Shown piece after piece: positions 45,906 to 54,835 of a stretch of 64,000 nucleotides of DNA. The stretch is from Jatrophihabitans sp. GTDB taxonomy: Bacteria; Actinomycetota; Actinomycetes; Mycobacteriales; Jatrophihabitantaceae. Position 1 is the first letter of the stretch; every line of letters begins with the position of its first letter. The stretch is taken from contig DASVQQ010000011.1 in NCBI GenBank assembly GCA_036389035.1, positions 1-64,000 of the forward strand. Reading direction: 5' to 3'. The notes beneath the pieces are model-generated. The model was not told the origin of the DNA. It made no database searches and worked only from the letters and a program-made list of their open reading frames with translations. Position numbers and translations under genes: made by a program.

Positions 45906-46646
45906 ATGACCAATCCGACGAAGCCTGCGTCTGGTGGCCCCAAGAAGAACCAGCCCCGCAAGGCTGGTCAGCGCCCGGCTGGCAGCACCGCCAGCACGGG
46001 TCCGGCCCGGAGCGCGGCAGCCCGTGCCCAGTCCAAGAAGATCGTGAACAAGCGCCAGACGCCGTGGGGCCTGATCATCGCGACCGTGCTGATCGTGGCG
46101 CTGGCGGTCGGGGTGATCGGCTACGCCGTGAGCCAGAACCGGAAGAAGGCCGACGAGCGCAACCCGGACAAGATCGCGGGCATCGTGCACAAGACCTTCA
46201 CCGGCGGGGACCACAAGCCGGGTCCGATCAGCTACCCGGAGTCCCCGCCGATGGGTGGACCGCACTCCCAGGTCTGGGCCGACTGCGACGGCACTGTCTA
46301 CCCGGACCCGATCGCCAGTGAGAACGCCGTGCACGGCCTGGAGCACGGCGCCGTCTGGATCACCTACAAGCCCGGCCTGCCCGCCGAGCAGCTCGACGTG
46401 CTCACCAAGCTGACCGCAGGCAAGCCGTACACGATGCTCAGCCCGTATCCCGAGCTGAAGTCCAACGTGACGCTGCAGTCCTGGGGCTACCAGCTGTCCG
46501 TGGACTCGGCCACCGACAAGCGGGTCGAGCGGTTCATCAACGCGCTGCGACAGAACCAGACCAACACTCCCGAGCTCGGCGCCAGCTGCAGCAACCCGGT
46601 CTTCAAGACCAACCCCAGCACGCCCGGCAAGCCCGCGGATTCCTGA
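45906..46646 (+). CDS. DUF3105 membrane-anchored protein
   Basis: 246 residues: a basic, Lys/Pro/Ala-rich head of 50 residues, one membrane helix (WGLIIATVLIVALAVGVIGYAV) and an outside DUF3105 domain (YPESPPMGGPHSQVWADCDGTVYPDPI, NAVHGLEHGAVWITYKPGL). The family is common in actinobacteria next to DUF305 genes. Function unknown; the conserved His and Cys could bind metal. Confidence 0.88.
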   Translation: MTNPTKPASGGPKKNQPRKAGQRPAGSTASTGPARSAAARAQSKKIVNKRQTPWGLIIATVLIVALAVGVIGYAVSQNRKKADERNPDKIAGIVHKTFTGGDHKPGPISYPESPPMGGPHSQVWADCDGTVYPDPIASENAVHGLEHGAVWITYKPGLPAEQLDVLTKLTAGKPYTMLSPYPELKSNVTLQSWGYQLSVDSATDKRVERFINALRQNQTNTPELGASCSNPVFKTNPSTPGKPADS

Positions 46647-46673
46647 TTCGTCGATGGTCGTAAGCAGCTCAAG

Positions 46674-47375
46674 ATGGTCGTGAGCACCGAACTCCCGCCG
46701 TCGGCGGAGCAGGACGAGACGCCGCCGGCCGGCTCCGGCTGGCCGCTGCGGACGCTGCTGCTGGCGGTGCTGGGGGTGGCCCTGCTGGCGCTGGCCAGCG
46801 GTGTCGGATACATCGCCGGACACCGCACCGGCTCGGCCACGCCGGACGCCGGCTCGGTCGACGCCGGCTTCACCTGGGACATGGCCTTCCATCACCGGCA
46901 GGCGGTGACGATGGCCGGGTACACCCGTGACAACAGCACCGGCGCGATCCGGACGCTGGCCTATGACATCGAGACCAGCCAGTACAACCAGGTCGGGCAG
47001 TTCCAGGGCTGGCTGGACACCTGGGGGTTGCCGCCGCAGAACCCGGGGACCCCGATGAGCTGGATGTCGCACGGGCATGGCATGGCGATGGAGTCGGCGG
47101 GCCCGGACGACCCGATGCCCGGGATGGCGACCCAGGCCGAGATCGGCAAGCTGCAGACGATGACCGGCAAGCCGTTGGAGGTCTACTTCTTGCAGCTGAT
47201 GCTGCGCCATCACCAGGGCGGGCTGGAGATGGCGCAGTACGGCGCCGATCACGCCGGCGAGTCCTACGTGCGCAACGCGGCCCAGAAGATCGCCGATGCC
47301 CAGAGTGGCGAGGTGGTGCTGATGGAGCGGATGCTGCGCGAGCGCGGCGCCAGCCCGCTGCCGCCGCCGTCCTGA
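46674..47375 (+). CDS. DUF305 membrane-anchored protein
   Basis: 233 residues: one membrane helix (TLLLAVLGVALLALASGVGYIAG), then two DUF305 halves with MAFHHRQAVTMAGY and LQLMLRHHQGGLEMAQY. Their paired histidines and many methionines (GHGMAMESAGPDDPMPGM) suggest copper or other metal binding; that is inference. 27 bp after the DUF3105 gene and probably co-transcribed. Confidence 0.88.
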   Translation: MVVSTELPPSAEQDETPPAGSGWPLRTLLLAVLGVALLALASGVGYIAGHRTGSATPDAGSVDAGFTWDMAFHHRQAVTMAGYTRDNSTGAIRTLAYDIETSQYNQVGQFQGWLDTWGLPPQNPGTPMSWMSHGHGMAMESAGPDDPMPGMATQAEIGKLQTMTGKPLEVYFLQLMLRHHQGGLEMAQYGADHAGESYVRNAAQKIADAQSGEVVLMERMLRERGASPLPPPS

Positions 47376-47392
47376 GTTCCCCGCTCTTCACC

Positions 47393-47457
47393 CCGATCGT
47401 TGGCCACCCAGCAGGGCCGCGCTCGGCGTGTCTCCCTGCTGCCAGGCCAACGATCGG
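47393..47457. repeat. Nested palindromic element, copy 1
   Basis: Outer arms CCGATCGTTGGCC and GGCCAACGATCGG (13 bp, perfect), inner arms CAGCAGGG and CCCTGCTG (8 bp, perfect), and a 17-base loop with CGGCGTGTC. It lies 17 bp past the DUF305 stop, so it could end that transcript. The same element occurs inverted at 57867-57928. Confidence 0.85.
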
Positions 47458-47575
47458 CTGCCACGGGTCCTAGATCACCCGCGCAGGGTCGGGTGCGCCC
47501 GGGCGGGCCGGACCCGGCTGATAGCATTCTCGTCGGTCATCGGGTGCGCGTCGGCGCGGTGATCAGGGCCGTCAG

Positions 47576-47647
47576 GCCCCCGTAGCTCAGGGGATAGAGC
47601 GCTACCCTCCGGAGGTAGAAGCGCAGGTTCGAATCCTGCCGGGGGCA
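47576..47647 (+). tRNA. tRNA-Arg (anticodon CCG)
   Basis: Complete cloverleaf of 72 bases: acceptor GCCCCCG/CGGGGGC, D stem GCTC/GAGC, anticodon stem CTACC/GGTAG with loop CTCCGGA, T stem GCAGG/CCTGC with TTCGAAT, discriminator A. CCA is not encoded. TAGCAT at 47522 may be its -10 element. It reads the codon CGG. Confidence 0.95.
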
Positions 47648-47996
47648 CTCGTGGTGCGCAGGCGGAGTCATCTCCCGCGGCCGGGCAGGTATGCCGGCAT
47701 AAAGGCCATCAACCTCAGACGCCGACCGTTCAGGTGTTTAGCTCGCCGGGATTTTATCGGTCAAGGGCTATAAAGGCCGCAAGGTGGCTCCTACAGCGCG
47801 ACCCGACCCGAAACGGTCACTGCGATAGTAGCCGCCCATGGTGAAGGCCCACCCTGCCGTCGGGGCGGACCTTGAGTACCCCGGAGAGATCCCTCCGGTT
47901 CGCCGCAACCTTTCGATGACCCGCGCGTTGGTGGTGGCAACAACTTGCGTTACGGCCGCCTGCACCCCCGTATCCGGCCCCGTCCGTGGAGGCTCC
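47648..47996 (+). other. Leader region of the M36 protease gene
   Basis: 349 bp between the tRNA and the protease start. A TATAAA at 47769 could be a -10 element. The hairpin CCGGAG-AGATCC-CTCCGG is at 47881-47898. The reading frame is open from 47838, but the segment before the signal peptide has no similarity and the ribosome-binding site favours ATG 47997. Confidence 0.45.
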
Positions 47997-50900
47997 ATGA
48001 CCCGTTCCGTTCCAGCTCGGCGACGCCGAGCTGCTGTCCAATTCAGCGCGGTCGCGCTGGCCGCCGGTGTAGCCATCAGCATGGTGAGTGTCGGAGGGGC
48101 GAACGCCGCCCCCTCGGCAGCACCGGGGGCTGCGGAAGCGAGCAACACCCTTTCCCTGCTGGGAATCCCGATCGGGTTCTCCGACGTCGATGCCCGCGTC
48201 GGCTCGGTCGCGCCGACCACCGCGCAGCTGAGCCAGGTGTCGGCGCTGGGCGCCACAGCCCGCTGGAACCGGTTCGGCACCGTGCAGTCGATGACCAAGT
48301 ACGGCGGCTACCTGGGCACCGGCTACACCGGTGACGCGGTCGCCGTGGCCCGGGCGTGGCTCAAGAGCAACGCGGGCCTGTTCCGGCTGGCGTCGGCCGA
48401 CATCGACGGGCTCGAGCTGCTCAACGACCAGCGGACCGCCGGCGGCCAAGGTCACGCCGTGCTGTTCCGCCAGCGCTACGGCGCCCTGCCCGCCGGCCAG
48501 GACGGCCTGATCACCGTCGGCGTCGCGGGCGACAAGGTCGCCCACGTCTCATCCTCGGCCACCGGGCCGCAGACCGCGCCGCCGGCCGCCACCCTGTCGG
48601 CCGCCAGCGCCTGGCTCAAGGCCGCCGCGAACGTCGGCCACTCCCTGTCCTTGGCCTCGCTGTCCACCCCGACCGTCCTCGACGGCTGGACCGTGTTCAG
48701 CGTCCCCGGCTTCGCCCAGCAGCAGCGGGCCCGCCTGGTCGCGGTGCCGACTCCGGCCGGAGCGGCCCGACCCGCCTTCGAAACCATCGTCCTCGACGTC
48801 CAGGGCGGCAACGCCCAGGCCTACACGGTGTTCGTCGACGCGGTCTCCGGCGAGATCCTGATGCGCTACAACCGGGTTCAGCACAGCCAGACCAGCAACC
48901 AGTTCACCGGCGCCTTCACGCCCACCGGCTGCGGGACGGCCGTCCCCGGCGGCACCGTCGACGCCGCCACCAAGCAGATCACCGTGGCAGCCACCAGCAC
49001 GGTGATCAGCAACGACATCGTGATCCAGCTGCTGTTCAACGGCGCCGTCGTGGCGGCGAGCAACGACTACGGAGTCGGACAGGAACAGCTCAGCTACGCG
49101 CCGGCCAGCGGCGTGCCGGCGGGTGACTACTTCGTTCGGGTCTGCCCGTCCCCCAACCCGATCGGCCCGTTCGTCGAGCCGTACACCGCCTCGGGCGTGT
49201 TCATCTCCTCCGACACCGCTGCCGGCCCGGACGGGGCCGGCCTGCCCTACCCGCCGAAGTGGAAGTACTTCTTCAACGCCCCGCCGTTGGACTACTCCTC
49301 CACCGACAACCGCAAGACCGGCTGCTGGGTGGTGACCAACCAGACCGGCTGCGACCGCAAGGAGCAGAACCTGGCCTCGCGGGCGCCGTGGGACGCCGAC
49401 CCCCACACGGGCCTGCCGACCTTCACCACCTCCGGCAACAACGCGGTGACCGCTGAGTCGTGGCTGTCACCGCTGACGCCGGGACCGGCCGGGCAGCGCC
49501 CGATCGCCGCGGACCGCAACTACAGCTTCCCCTGGACCAACCAGTGGAACACCTCCAAGTGCAGCCAGGCGAGCTTCGCCTCACCGAGTCGCAATGACAT
49601 CGACGCGTCGGTGACCGACCTGTTCGTCGGGCACAACCGGTTCCACGACTTCTCCTACTTCCTCGGGTTCACCGAGGACAACTACAACGCGCAGGTGAGC
49701 AACTTCGGCAACGGCGGCAAGCAGGGCGATCCCGAGATCGGCAACGTCCAGGCCGGGGCCATCAGCGGCGGCGCGCCGTCCTACCAGGGCCGCGACAACG
49801 CCAACCAGGTCACCCTCAACGACGGCATCTCGCCGATCACCAACCAGTACCTGTTCCAGCCGATCTCGGCGGCGTTCTACTCCCCCTGTGTCGACGGGGA
49901 TTACGACACCACGATCTTCGGCCACGAGTACACCCACCTGATCAGCAACCGGATGGTGGGCGGCCCGGACGCCGGCCTGTCCGGTGAGCAGGCCGGATCG
50001 ATGGGCGAGAGCTGGGCCGACCTGAACGCGATGGAGTACCTGCACGAGTTCGGTTACACCCCGCAGAACGGTGAGAACCCGTGGGCCGTCGGTCCCTACG
50101 CCACCGGCAACAAGGAGAAGGGGATCCGCAACTACAGCCTCAACAACAACCCGCTGAACTACAGCGACATCGGCTTCGACGTCACCGGGCCCGAGGTCCA
50201 CTCCGACGGCGAGGTCTGGAACGCGGTGAACTACGACATCCGCCAGGCCCTGGTCGCCAAGTACAACGCCACTCACCCGGCGACCAACGCCGCCCTGCAG
50301 CAGCGTTGCGCCCAGGGCGAGCTGTCGGCCGACCAGTGTCCGGGCAACCGGCGCTGGATCCAGCTGGTGTTCGACGCCTGGCTCCTGCAGCCGTCGACGA
50401 CCAGCATGCTCGACGCGCGGGACGCCTACCTGGCTGCCGACATGATGCGCTTCGGCGGAGCCAACCAGGCGGCGCTGTGGACGGCGTTCGCCAAGCGGGG
50501 CTTCGGCAAGGACGCCTCCACGCTCGGCACCGATGATCCCGATCCCAAGCCCAGCTTCGTCGGGCTGACCGGTTCGCAGGCCGGCACGGCGAACTTCACG
50601 CTGAGCGCCGTGGACAACGGTGGCGCGAAGGTGAGCGGCGCCAAGGTCTACGTCGGCCCGTACTCGGCGGGCGTCACCCCGGTGGCCACCTCGAACCTCA
50701 ACGGGATCGCGACGTTGCGCGCCGAGCCCGGCACCTACACCATCACGGTGCAGAAGGCCGGATTCGGCATCCAGAGCTTCACCCACACGGTTGCTGCCAA
50801 CACCACGGCAGCGCGCACGTTGTCGCTGAAGACCAACCTGGCCTCAGCTGCCAACGGCGCGACCATCACCGGCGGTGCGACCAGCGTCAACCACGCCAAT

Positions 50901-51431
50901 CTCATCGACGACAACGAGGCGACCAACTGGAGCGACACCACCGCGGCGGTGCCGGTCAACGTCAGCAAGCCGTCGGTGACGGTGCACCTGGCACGCACCG
51001 CGACCGGTCCGGTGATGGTCCGCACGGTGAAGGTGAGTGCCTTCACCCAGCAGACCGGTGGCCGCTTCGACGCGCTGCGGCAGTTCGCCATCGCGGTGTG
51101 CAAGGAGAGCGCGACCAACCCCGGTTGCGTCAACCCGGCTGGTTTCACCACCATCTACACCAGCCCGTCGAACGCCTTCCCCGCCACGCGGCCCCGGCCA
51201 CTGGCGCCGGATCTGCTGGTGCGGCAGTTCGACGTCCCCGACACGACGGCTACCCACCTGAAGCTGATCGTGCTGAACAACCAGTGCACCGGCGCTCCGG
51301 AGTACCAGGGCGACCAGGACAACGACCCGACCAGCGACAGCGACTGCGTCACCGGCTCGACCAACACCAACCCGCTGTTCGGGCCGAAGGCGCCGACCGT
51401 CAAGGCCGCTGAGATCGAGGCGTTCTCCTAG
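47997..51431 (+). CDS. Secreted M36 (fungalysin) metalloprotease with C-terminal binding modules
   Basis: 1144 residues from ATG 47997 (GGAGG 5 bases upstream). A signal peptide (ARRRRAAVQ, then FSAVALAAGVAISMVSVGGANA) leads to an FTP-type propeptide. The catalytic domain has HEYTHLISN with the zinc histidines and GESWADLNAMEYL with the third ligand Glu. Then come a carboxypeptidase-regulatory-like beta domain (AKVYVGPYSAGVTPVATSNLNG) and a discoidin-like domain (LIDDNEATNWSDT). It degrades proteins outside the cell. A perfect 12-bp terminator follows. Confidence 0.93.
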   Translation: MTRSVPARRRRAAVQFSAVALAAGVAISMVSVGGANAAPSAAPGAAEASNTLSLLGIPIGFSDVDARVGSVAPTTAQLSQVSALGATARWNRFGTVQSMTKYGGYLGTGYTGDAVAVARAWLKSNAGLFRLASADIDGLELLNDQRTAGGQGHAVLFRQRYGALPAGQDGLITVGVAGDKVAHVSSSATGPQTAPPAATLSAASAWLKAAANVGHSLSLASLSTPTVLDGWTVFSVPGFAQQQRARLVAVPTPAGAARPAFETIVLDVQGGNAQAYTVFVDAVSGEILMRYNRVQHSQTSNQFTGAFTPTGCGTAVPGGTVDAATKQITVAATSTVISNDIVIQLLFNGAVVAASNDYGVGQEQLSYAPASGVPAGDYFVRVCPSPNPIGPFVEPYTASGVFISSDTAAGPDGAGLPYPPKWKYFFNAPPLDYSSTDNRKTGCWVVTNQTGCDRKEQNLASRAPWDADPHTGLPTFTTSGNNAVTAESWLSPLTPGPAGQRPIAADRNYSFPWTNQWNTSKCSQASFASPSRNDIDASVTDLFVGHNRFHDFSYFLGFTEDNYNAQVSNFGNGGKQGDPEIGNVQAGAISGGAPSYQGRDNANQVTLNDGISPITNQYLFQPISAAFYSPCVDGDYDTTIFGHEYTHLISNRMVGGPDAGLSGEQAGSMGESWADLNAMEYLHEFGYTPQNGENPWAVGPYATGNKEKGIRNYSLNNNPLNYSDIGFDVTGPEVHSDGEVWNAVNYDIRQALVAKYNATHPATNAALQQRCAQGELSADQCPGNRRWIQLVFDAWLLQPSTTSMLDARDAYLAADMMRFGGANQAALWTAFAKRGFGKDASTLGTDDPDPKPSFVGLTGSQAGTANFTLSAVDNGGAKVSGAKVYVGPYSAGVTPVATSNLNGIATLRAEPGTYTITVQKAGFGIQSFTHTVAANTTAARTLSLKTNLASAANGATITGGATSVNHANLIDDNEATNWSDTTAAVPVNVSKPSVTVHLARTATGPVMVRTVKVSAFTQQTGGRFDALRQFAIAVCKESATNPGCVNPAGFTTIYTSPSNAFPATRPRPLAPDLLVRQFDVPDTTATHLKLIVLNNQCTGAPEYQGDQDNDPTSDSDCVTGSTNTNPLFGPKAPTVKAAEIEAFS

Positions 51432-51450
51432 AATCTGAATAACGCTGAGG

Positions 51451-51480
51451 CCCGCTCGATCCGCACCTGGATCGAGCGGG
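51451..51480 (+). terminator. Terminator of the M36 protease gene
   Basis: CCCGCTCGATCC and GGATCGAGCGGG form a perfect 12-bp stem with loop GCACCT, followed by TCTTCG, 19 bp after the stop. Confidence 0.85.
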
Positions 51481-51587
51481 TCTTCGCATGTGACGACCGC
51501 GATTCGCGGCAGGCGCCCCGCGCACCAGGTGACCCGATTCGCGGCAGGCGAGTCGAGCGTTCGCCGACGGCGACTACCATCGCGGCC

Positions 51588-52079
51588 ATGGTCGGATGGG
51601 GTGAGTTCGCCGAAGCCGCTCCTGCCATCGCTTCCGTCTTCACGCGACGCCACGCGGCGACCGGCAAGCTGTGCATGCTGGCGACGCTGCGTTCGGACGG
51701 CTACCCGCGGATCAGCCCGATGGAGCCCAGGGTCTTCGAAGGCCGGCTGTGGCTCATCGGCATGCCGGGCACCACGAAGTTCCTGGACCTGGCCCGCGAC
51801 CCGCGGTTCTGCCTGCACACCGCCACCGTCGACACCCAGGTGACGGACGGCGACGCCAAGCTCTGGGGCGTGGTGCGCGACGTGCCGGACACGGCGCTGC
51901 ATCAGCGATTCGCCGAAGACCTGTTCGCCGACATCGGACTCGACCTTCGAGGCAGCGAGTTCGACCATTTCTACGAGGCCGACCTGACCAGCGCGTCATC
52001 CGTGGAGTACACCGGCGGCCACCTCTACGTCACGGTCTGGAAGCCTGGGCAGCCCGAACGGGTGATCCGCAAGCAGTGA
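51588..52079 (+). CDS. Pyridoxamine-5'-phosphate-oxidase-fold protein
   Basis: 163 residues. The split barrel is visible (GKLCMLATLRSDGYPRISPMEPRVFEGRLWLIGM, KFLDLARDPRFCLHT, KLWGVVRDV). Such proteins bind FMN, heme or F420 in actinobacteria; which one cannot be told. Direct repeats GATTCGCGGCAGGCG lie upstream at about 51501 and 51535. Confidence 0.85.
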   Translation: MVGWGEFAEAAPAIASVFTRRHAATGKLCMLATLRSDGYPRISPMEPRVFEGRLWLIGMPGTTKFLDLARDPRFCLHTATVDTQVTDGDAKLWGVVRDVPDTALHQRFAEDLFADIGLDLRGSEFDHFYEADLTSASSVEYTGGHLYVTVWKPGQPERVIRKQ

Positions 52080-52220
52080 GGGGGTAGTGGGCTCTGGAAG
52101 AGGGTGTTCCGGACGGCCGCGTGTCGAAGGTGCTAATCGGTGCAGAACCGGCCATCCTCAGCCGATCCGATGTGAGAGTCTCGCGCGACTTGCCACGCCC
52201 ATCAACGTGAGGACGGCCGC

Positions 52221-52670
52221 ATGCAGCCCAACTACGGGCCCACCCAACCCGCCGCTTCACAGTGGTATCCGGCTATGGGCTCATCGCCGGCGCCCCCTGA
52301 GGGCCGCGGTGGACGAGGACTGGCCATCACCGCCCTGGTGCTCTCGATCGTGGCGATACTCCTCGTCTTGGTCCTCGCGCTGGTCGTCGTGTTCGCCGGA
52401 TCGGCGCTCATGGGAGAGGGTGGCGAGCCGCTCACCGGCCAGCTGTCAGCGCCTGCCACCGGGCCCGTCACCGGCGACATCCTGGCCCAGGCGGTCACCG
52501 CTCGGATCATCCAGGACGGCGGCGACGTCTCGCGCATGGACTGCCCGCCGACGCCGAAGGTGGGCCAGGGCGTGGTGGCGGTCTGCCACGGCGTCGTCGA
52601 GTCGACGGACTGGGCCATCGTGGTGTTGTTCGAGGACGAGGACGGCCGCTTCACCCTCGTGCCGGCGTGA
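52221..52670 (+). CDS. Membrane-anchored protein, DUF4190 helix plus DUF4333-like domain
   Basis: 149 residues: Pro/Gln-rich head, one membrane helix (LAITALVLSIVAILLVLVLALVVVF), and an outside domain with MDCPPTPKVGQGVVAVCHGVV, the two-cysteine pattern of DUF4333-type proteins. Function unknown. Confidence 0.72.
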   Translation: MQPNYGPTQPAASQWYPAMGSSPAPPEGRGGRGLAITALVLSIVAILLVLVLALVVVFAGSALMGEGGEPLTGQLSAPATGPVTGDILAQAVTARIIQDGGDVSRMDCPPTPKVGQGVVAVCHGVVESTDWAIVVLFEDEDGRFTLVPA

Positions 52671-52705
52671 CAATCGTGCCGGCGTGACAATCGTGCCGGC
52701 GTGAT
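52658..52705. repeat. 17-bp tandem repeat, three copies
   Basis: CGTGCCGGCGTGACAAT starts at 52658 and 52675, and a third copy (CGTGCCGGCGTGATAT) at 52692. The first copy contains the last codons and stop of the gene at 52221; each copy repeats that stop (GTG CCG GCG TGA). It ends just before the oxidase gene. Confidence 0.9.
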
Positions 52706-52706
52706 A

Positions 52707-53666
52707 TCACCCTTGACCGAGCTGGCGAACCTGCTCGACGACGTCCTCGGCGCAGCCGTAGGACAGCGTCACCCCGGCGCCGCCGTGGCCGTAGCAGTGC
52801 ACCACCGGACCGCGGGCCCGGACCTCGGTCTCCAGCCGCACGGCGGGACGCGCCGGCCGTACTCCGACCCGATGGTCGAGGACCCGGGCCTGCGCCACCT
52901 CGGGCACCAGCGCCCGGCACCTGGCCAGGATCGCCTCGGTCACGGCCGGCCGGACCTCGAGGTCCGCCTCGCCCTCCTCCGCGGTTCCGCCCAGGATCAC
53001 CGTGCTTTGCCTCGGCACCACGTAGGTCAGCTCAGCCGGTTCGCTCTGGTCCAGCAGCCATTCGGTGAGACCGAACTGCTCCATGACGACGACCTGCCCG
53101 CGCACCGGGCTGAGCGTCCGATCCCCCGCCAGCTCGCGCGATCCCAGCCCGGTGCAGTTCACCACAACGTCGACACCGGTGAACGCGGCATCCAGGTCAT
53201 CCAGGCGCTGAACCTCGACGCCCACCCCGAGCTCGCGCAGCCGGGCGACGAGCCAGGCCAGGTGCAGCGCCATGTCCACCACCGGAACCGTGAGGAGGTA
53301 GCCGTCGAGGTAGCCCTCGGGCAGCTGGTCGGCGCTCACCCGGCCCAGCTCGGGCACCGCCGAACGCCACCACGGGTCGGGCGCGGGCCTGCGGAACAGC
53401 TCCCGACCAGGGCACAGCCTGACCCCGGAACGCGGGTCGGCCGACAGCGCTCGCAGGGCGGCGAAGCTGGCCGCCGACCAGCGGGTGACCGCCGTTTCGG
53501 GATAGGCCCGGTAGGGATACCACAGCGCGGCCGCGATCGAGGATGTCGTGCTCTCCGACAGCCCGGCCGCGATCACCTCGACCTGATGGCCGGCCTCGGC
53601 AAGGCGCAGCGCACTGGTCAGCCCCACCACGCCGGCGCCGGCCACTCGCACTCTCATACCGCTCAT
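52707..53666 (-). CDS. FAD-dependent D-amino-acid oxidase family protein
   Basis: 319 residues (ATG 53666; MRVRVAG at 53657 is also possible). FAD-binding GAGVVGLTSALRLAEAGHQVEVI, the family segment SSIAAALWYPYRAYP, the substrate-site arginine region and the C-terminal YGHGGAGVTLSYG are typical for D-amino-acid oxidase. No peroxisomal or export signal. The substrate is not certain. Confidence 0.88.
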   Translation of the reverse strand: MSGMRVRVAGAGVVGLTSALRLAEAGHQVEVIAAGLSESTTSSIAAALWYPYRAYPETAVTRWSAASFAALRALSADPRSGVRLCPGRELFRRPAPDPWWRSAVPELGRVSADQLPEGYLDGYLLTVPVVDMALHLAWLVARLRELGVGVEVQRLDDLDAAFTGVDVVVNCTGLGSRELAGDRTLSPVRGQVVVMEQFGLTEWLLDQSEPAELTYVVPRQSTVILGGTAEEGEADLEVRPAVTEAILARCRALVPEVAQARVLDHRVGVRPARPAVRLETEVRARGPVVHCYGHGGAGVTLSYGCAEDVVEQVRQLGQG

Positions 53667-53755
53667 CCCACCATGCCCGTCCCACCCAGCGCGGGCATGT
53701 CGGATCTGACCTCAAACCAGGCGCCGAACGGCCCTCGACGGTTTATGCTGCGCCC

Positions 53756-53995
53756 ATGAGTGAGGAGCGCTGCGGCGCAGACATCGGTCAGATTCGTGAG
53801 GCTCACCCCAGCGGCGAGCTGGAATGGCTCGACAAGTTCGACACCACCTGCGGTGAAGCCCCCGGCCATGAGGGCCAGCATGTCTTTCACAGCCAGGAGG
53901 ACGGCGACGAGCGGCTGCACTGGGATGAGGCCGCCCAGCGGTTCAGCTCCTACCAGAGCGCTCCACCGGCGCCGGAAGAGAAGTTCGTCTTCTAG
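53756..53995 (+). CDS. Small acidic protein, possibly leaderless mRNA
   Basis: 79 residues with CGADIGQIREAHPSGELEWLDKFDTTCGEAPGHEGQH. Two cysteines and several His may bind metal. TATGCT ends 6 bases before the ATG, where a -10 element would place the transcript start on the ATG itself. I recognise no named family. Confidence 0.65.
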   Translation: MSEERCGADIGQIREAHPSGELEWLDKFDTTCGEAPGHEGQHVFHSQEDGDERLHWDEAAQRFSSYQSAPPAPEEKFVF

Positions 53996-54010
53996 GCTGC
54001 CGGCGGGGCG

Positions 54011-54232
54011 TCATCCCGCGTCATCGGCGTCCGCCCGACCACCGACACCGTCGGGCTGCCCCTCTCCGGGTGGGACATAGCCGGTACCACGCTGCTGGTA
54101 GTCGACCACTTCCTCCTGGAAGGCATCCTCACGATGCACCGGATCGCGGTTGGTGCCTTTCTGCCCGTAGTCGGGGACGGTGTAGTCGGTTTCTTCGCTT
54201 TCGTGCCCGGGTTCCTCGGCAGGGATCTTCAC
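54011..54232 (-). CDS. Small acidic hydrophilic protein
   Basis: 73 residues from GTG 54232 with AGAGG 6 bases upstream; 14 bp after the membrane-protein gene at 54247. It is rich in Glu, Asp, Gly and Pro (PDYGQKGTNRDPVHREDAFQEE) and likely unstructured. Function unknown. Confidence 0.55.
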   Translation of the reverse strand: MKIPAEEPGHESEETDYTVPDYGQKGTNRDPVHREDAFQEEVVDYQQRGTGYVPPGEGQPDGVGGRADADDAG

Positions 54233-54246
54233 GATGACCTCTTGAT

Positions 54247-54723
54247 TCAGTCGATAACAGCGACGGTAAGCACGGCTATCTCCGCGACGAACAGCACGAC
54301 CGCCACTCGGAAGTACTGCGATCGTCGATCAATCACCTTGGCGTTGCTGACAACCCCCGACGCCAGCGAGGTAGCCGCGTCGCGAAGGATGGTGTCGATG
54401 TCCCGGCCGCGGGCTGTCTCAGCGAGGATCACCGAGGCTGCCCCGCCGTAGACCCATCCCTTGACCGGCCAGATGATCCCCATGGTCAGCAGGCCGATCC
54501 CGACCACGACCGCGAGCAGGGTCACCGCGCCCCAGGTGGGGAAGACGCTTCCTTTGTCCTGGTCCGTGTTGATCAATCCGACGCCGGCCGAGAACGACGT
54601 GACCAGCGCGGCGGCCGACAGCACAGCCGTCGCACGGTTGCGCAGATTTCCCAGCGTGACGTCCTGCTGGCCGAGGTGGGTCACGACCGCGTCGTAGGCC
54701 AGCTTGAACCGCTCATCAGACAT
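54247..54723 (-). CDS. Small membrane protein with N-terminal helix and three hydrophobic segments
   Basis: 158 residues from ATG 54723 (AGAGG upstream). N-terminal amphipathic stretch (YDAVVTHLGQQDVTLGNLRNRATAVLSAA), two helices (AAALVTSFSAGVGLI and AVTLLAVVVGIGLLTMGIIW), a soluble helix and a final helix (VAVVLFVAEIAVLTVAVI). Proteins of this shape occur widely in actinobacteria without known function; some effector proteins with a similar layout exist, but I see no sensor gene nearby. Confidence 0.7.
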   Translation of the reverse strand: MSDERFKLAYDAVVTHLGQQDVTLGNLRNRATAVLSAAALVTSFSAGVGLINTDQDKGSVFPTWGAVTLLAVVVGIGLLTMGIIWPVKGWVYGGAASVILAETARGRDIDTILRDAATSLASGVVSNAKVIDRRSQYFRVAVVLFVAEIAVLTVAVID

Positions 54724-54835
54724 GACCAGGACCTCTATCCGTTCCTGAGCCGGAATCGTACTGACCCCTCCGGGCGGCACGGAAGACCGCGCTGCCTTGG
54801 CGGAGACTACCGGTCTGCTGGCTGGGGTCGCGGGC

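Noticed and set aside
47881..47898. Riboswitch before the M36 protease
   Set aside because: Only one 6-bp hairpin is seen. I could not match the conserved bases of the c-di-AMP or other known classes.
47838..47996. Earlier start of the M36 protease, with a lipobox-like VVATTCVTAAC
   Set aside because: It would place a second signal-like segment before a complete signal peptide. GGAGG stands correctly before ATG 47997 only.
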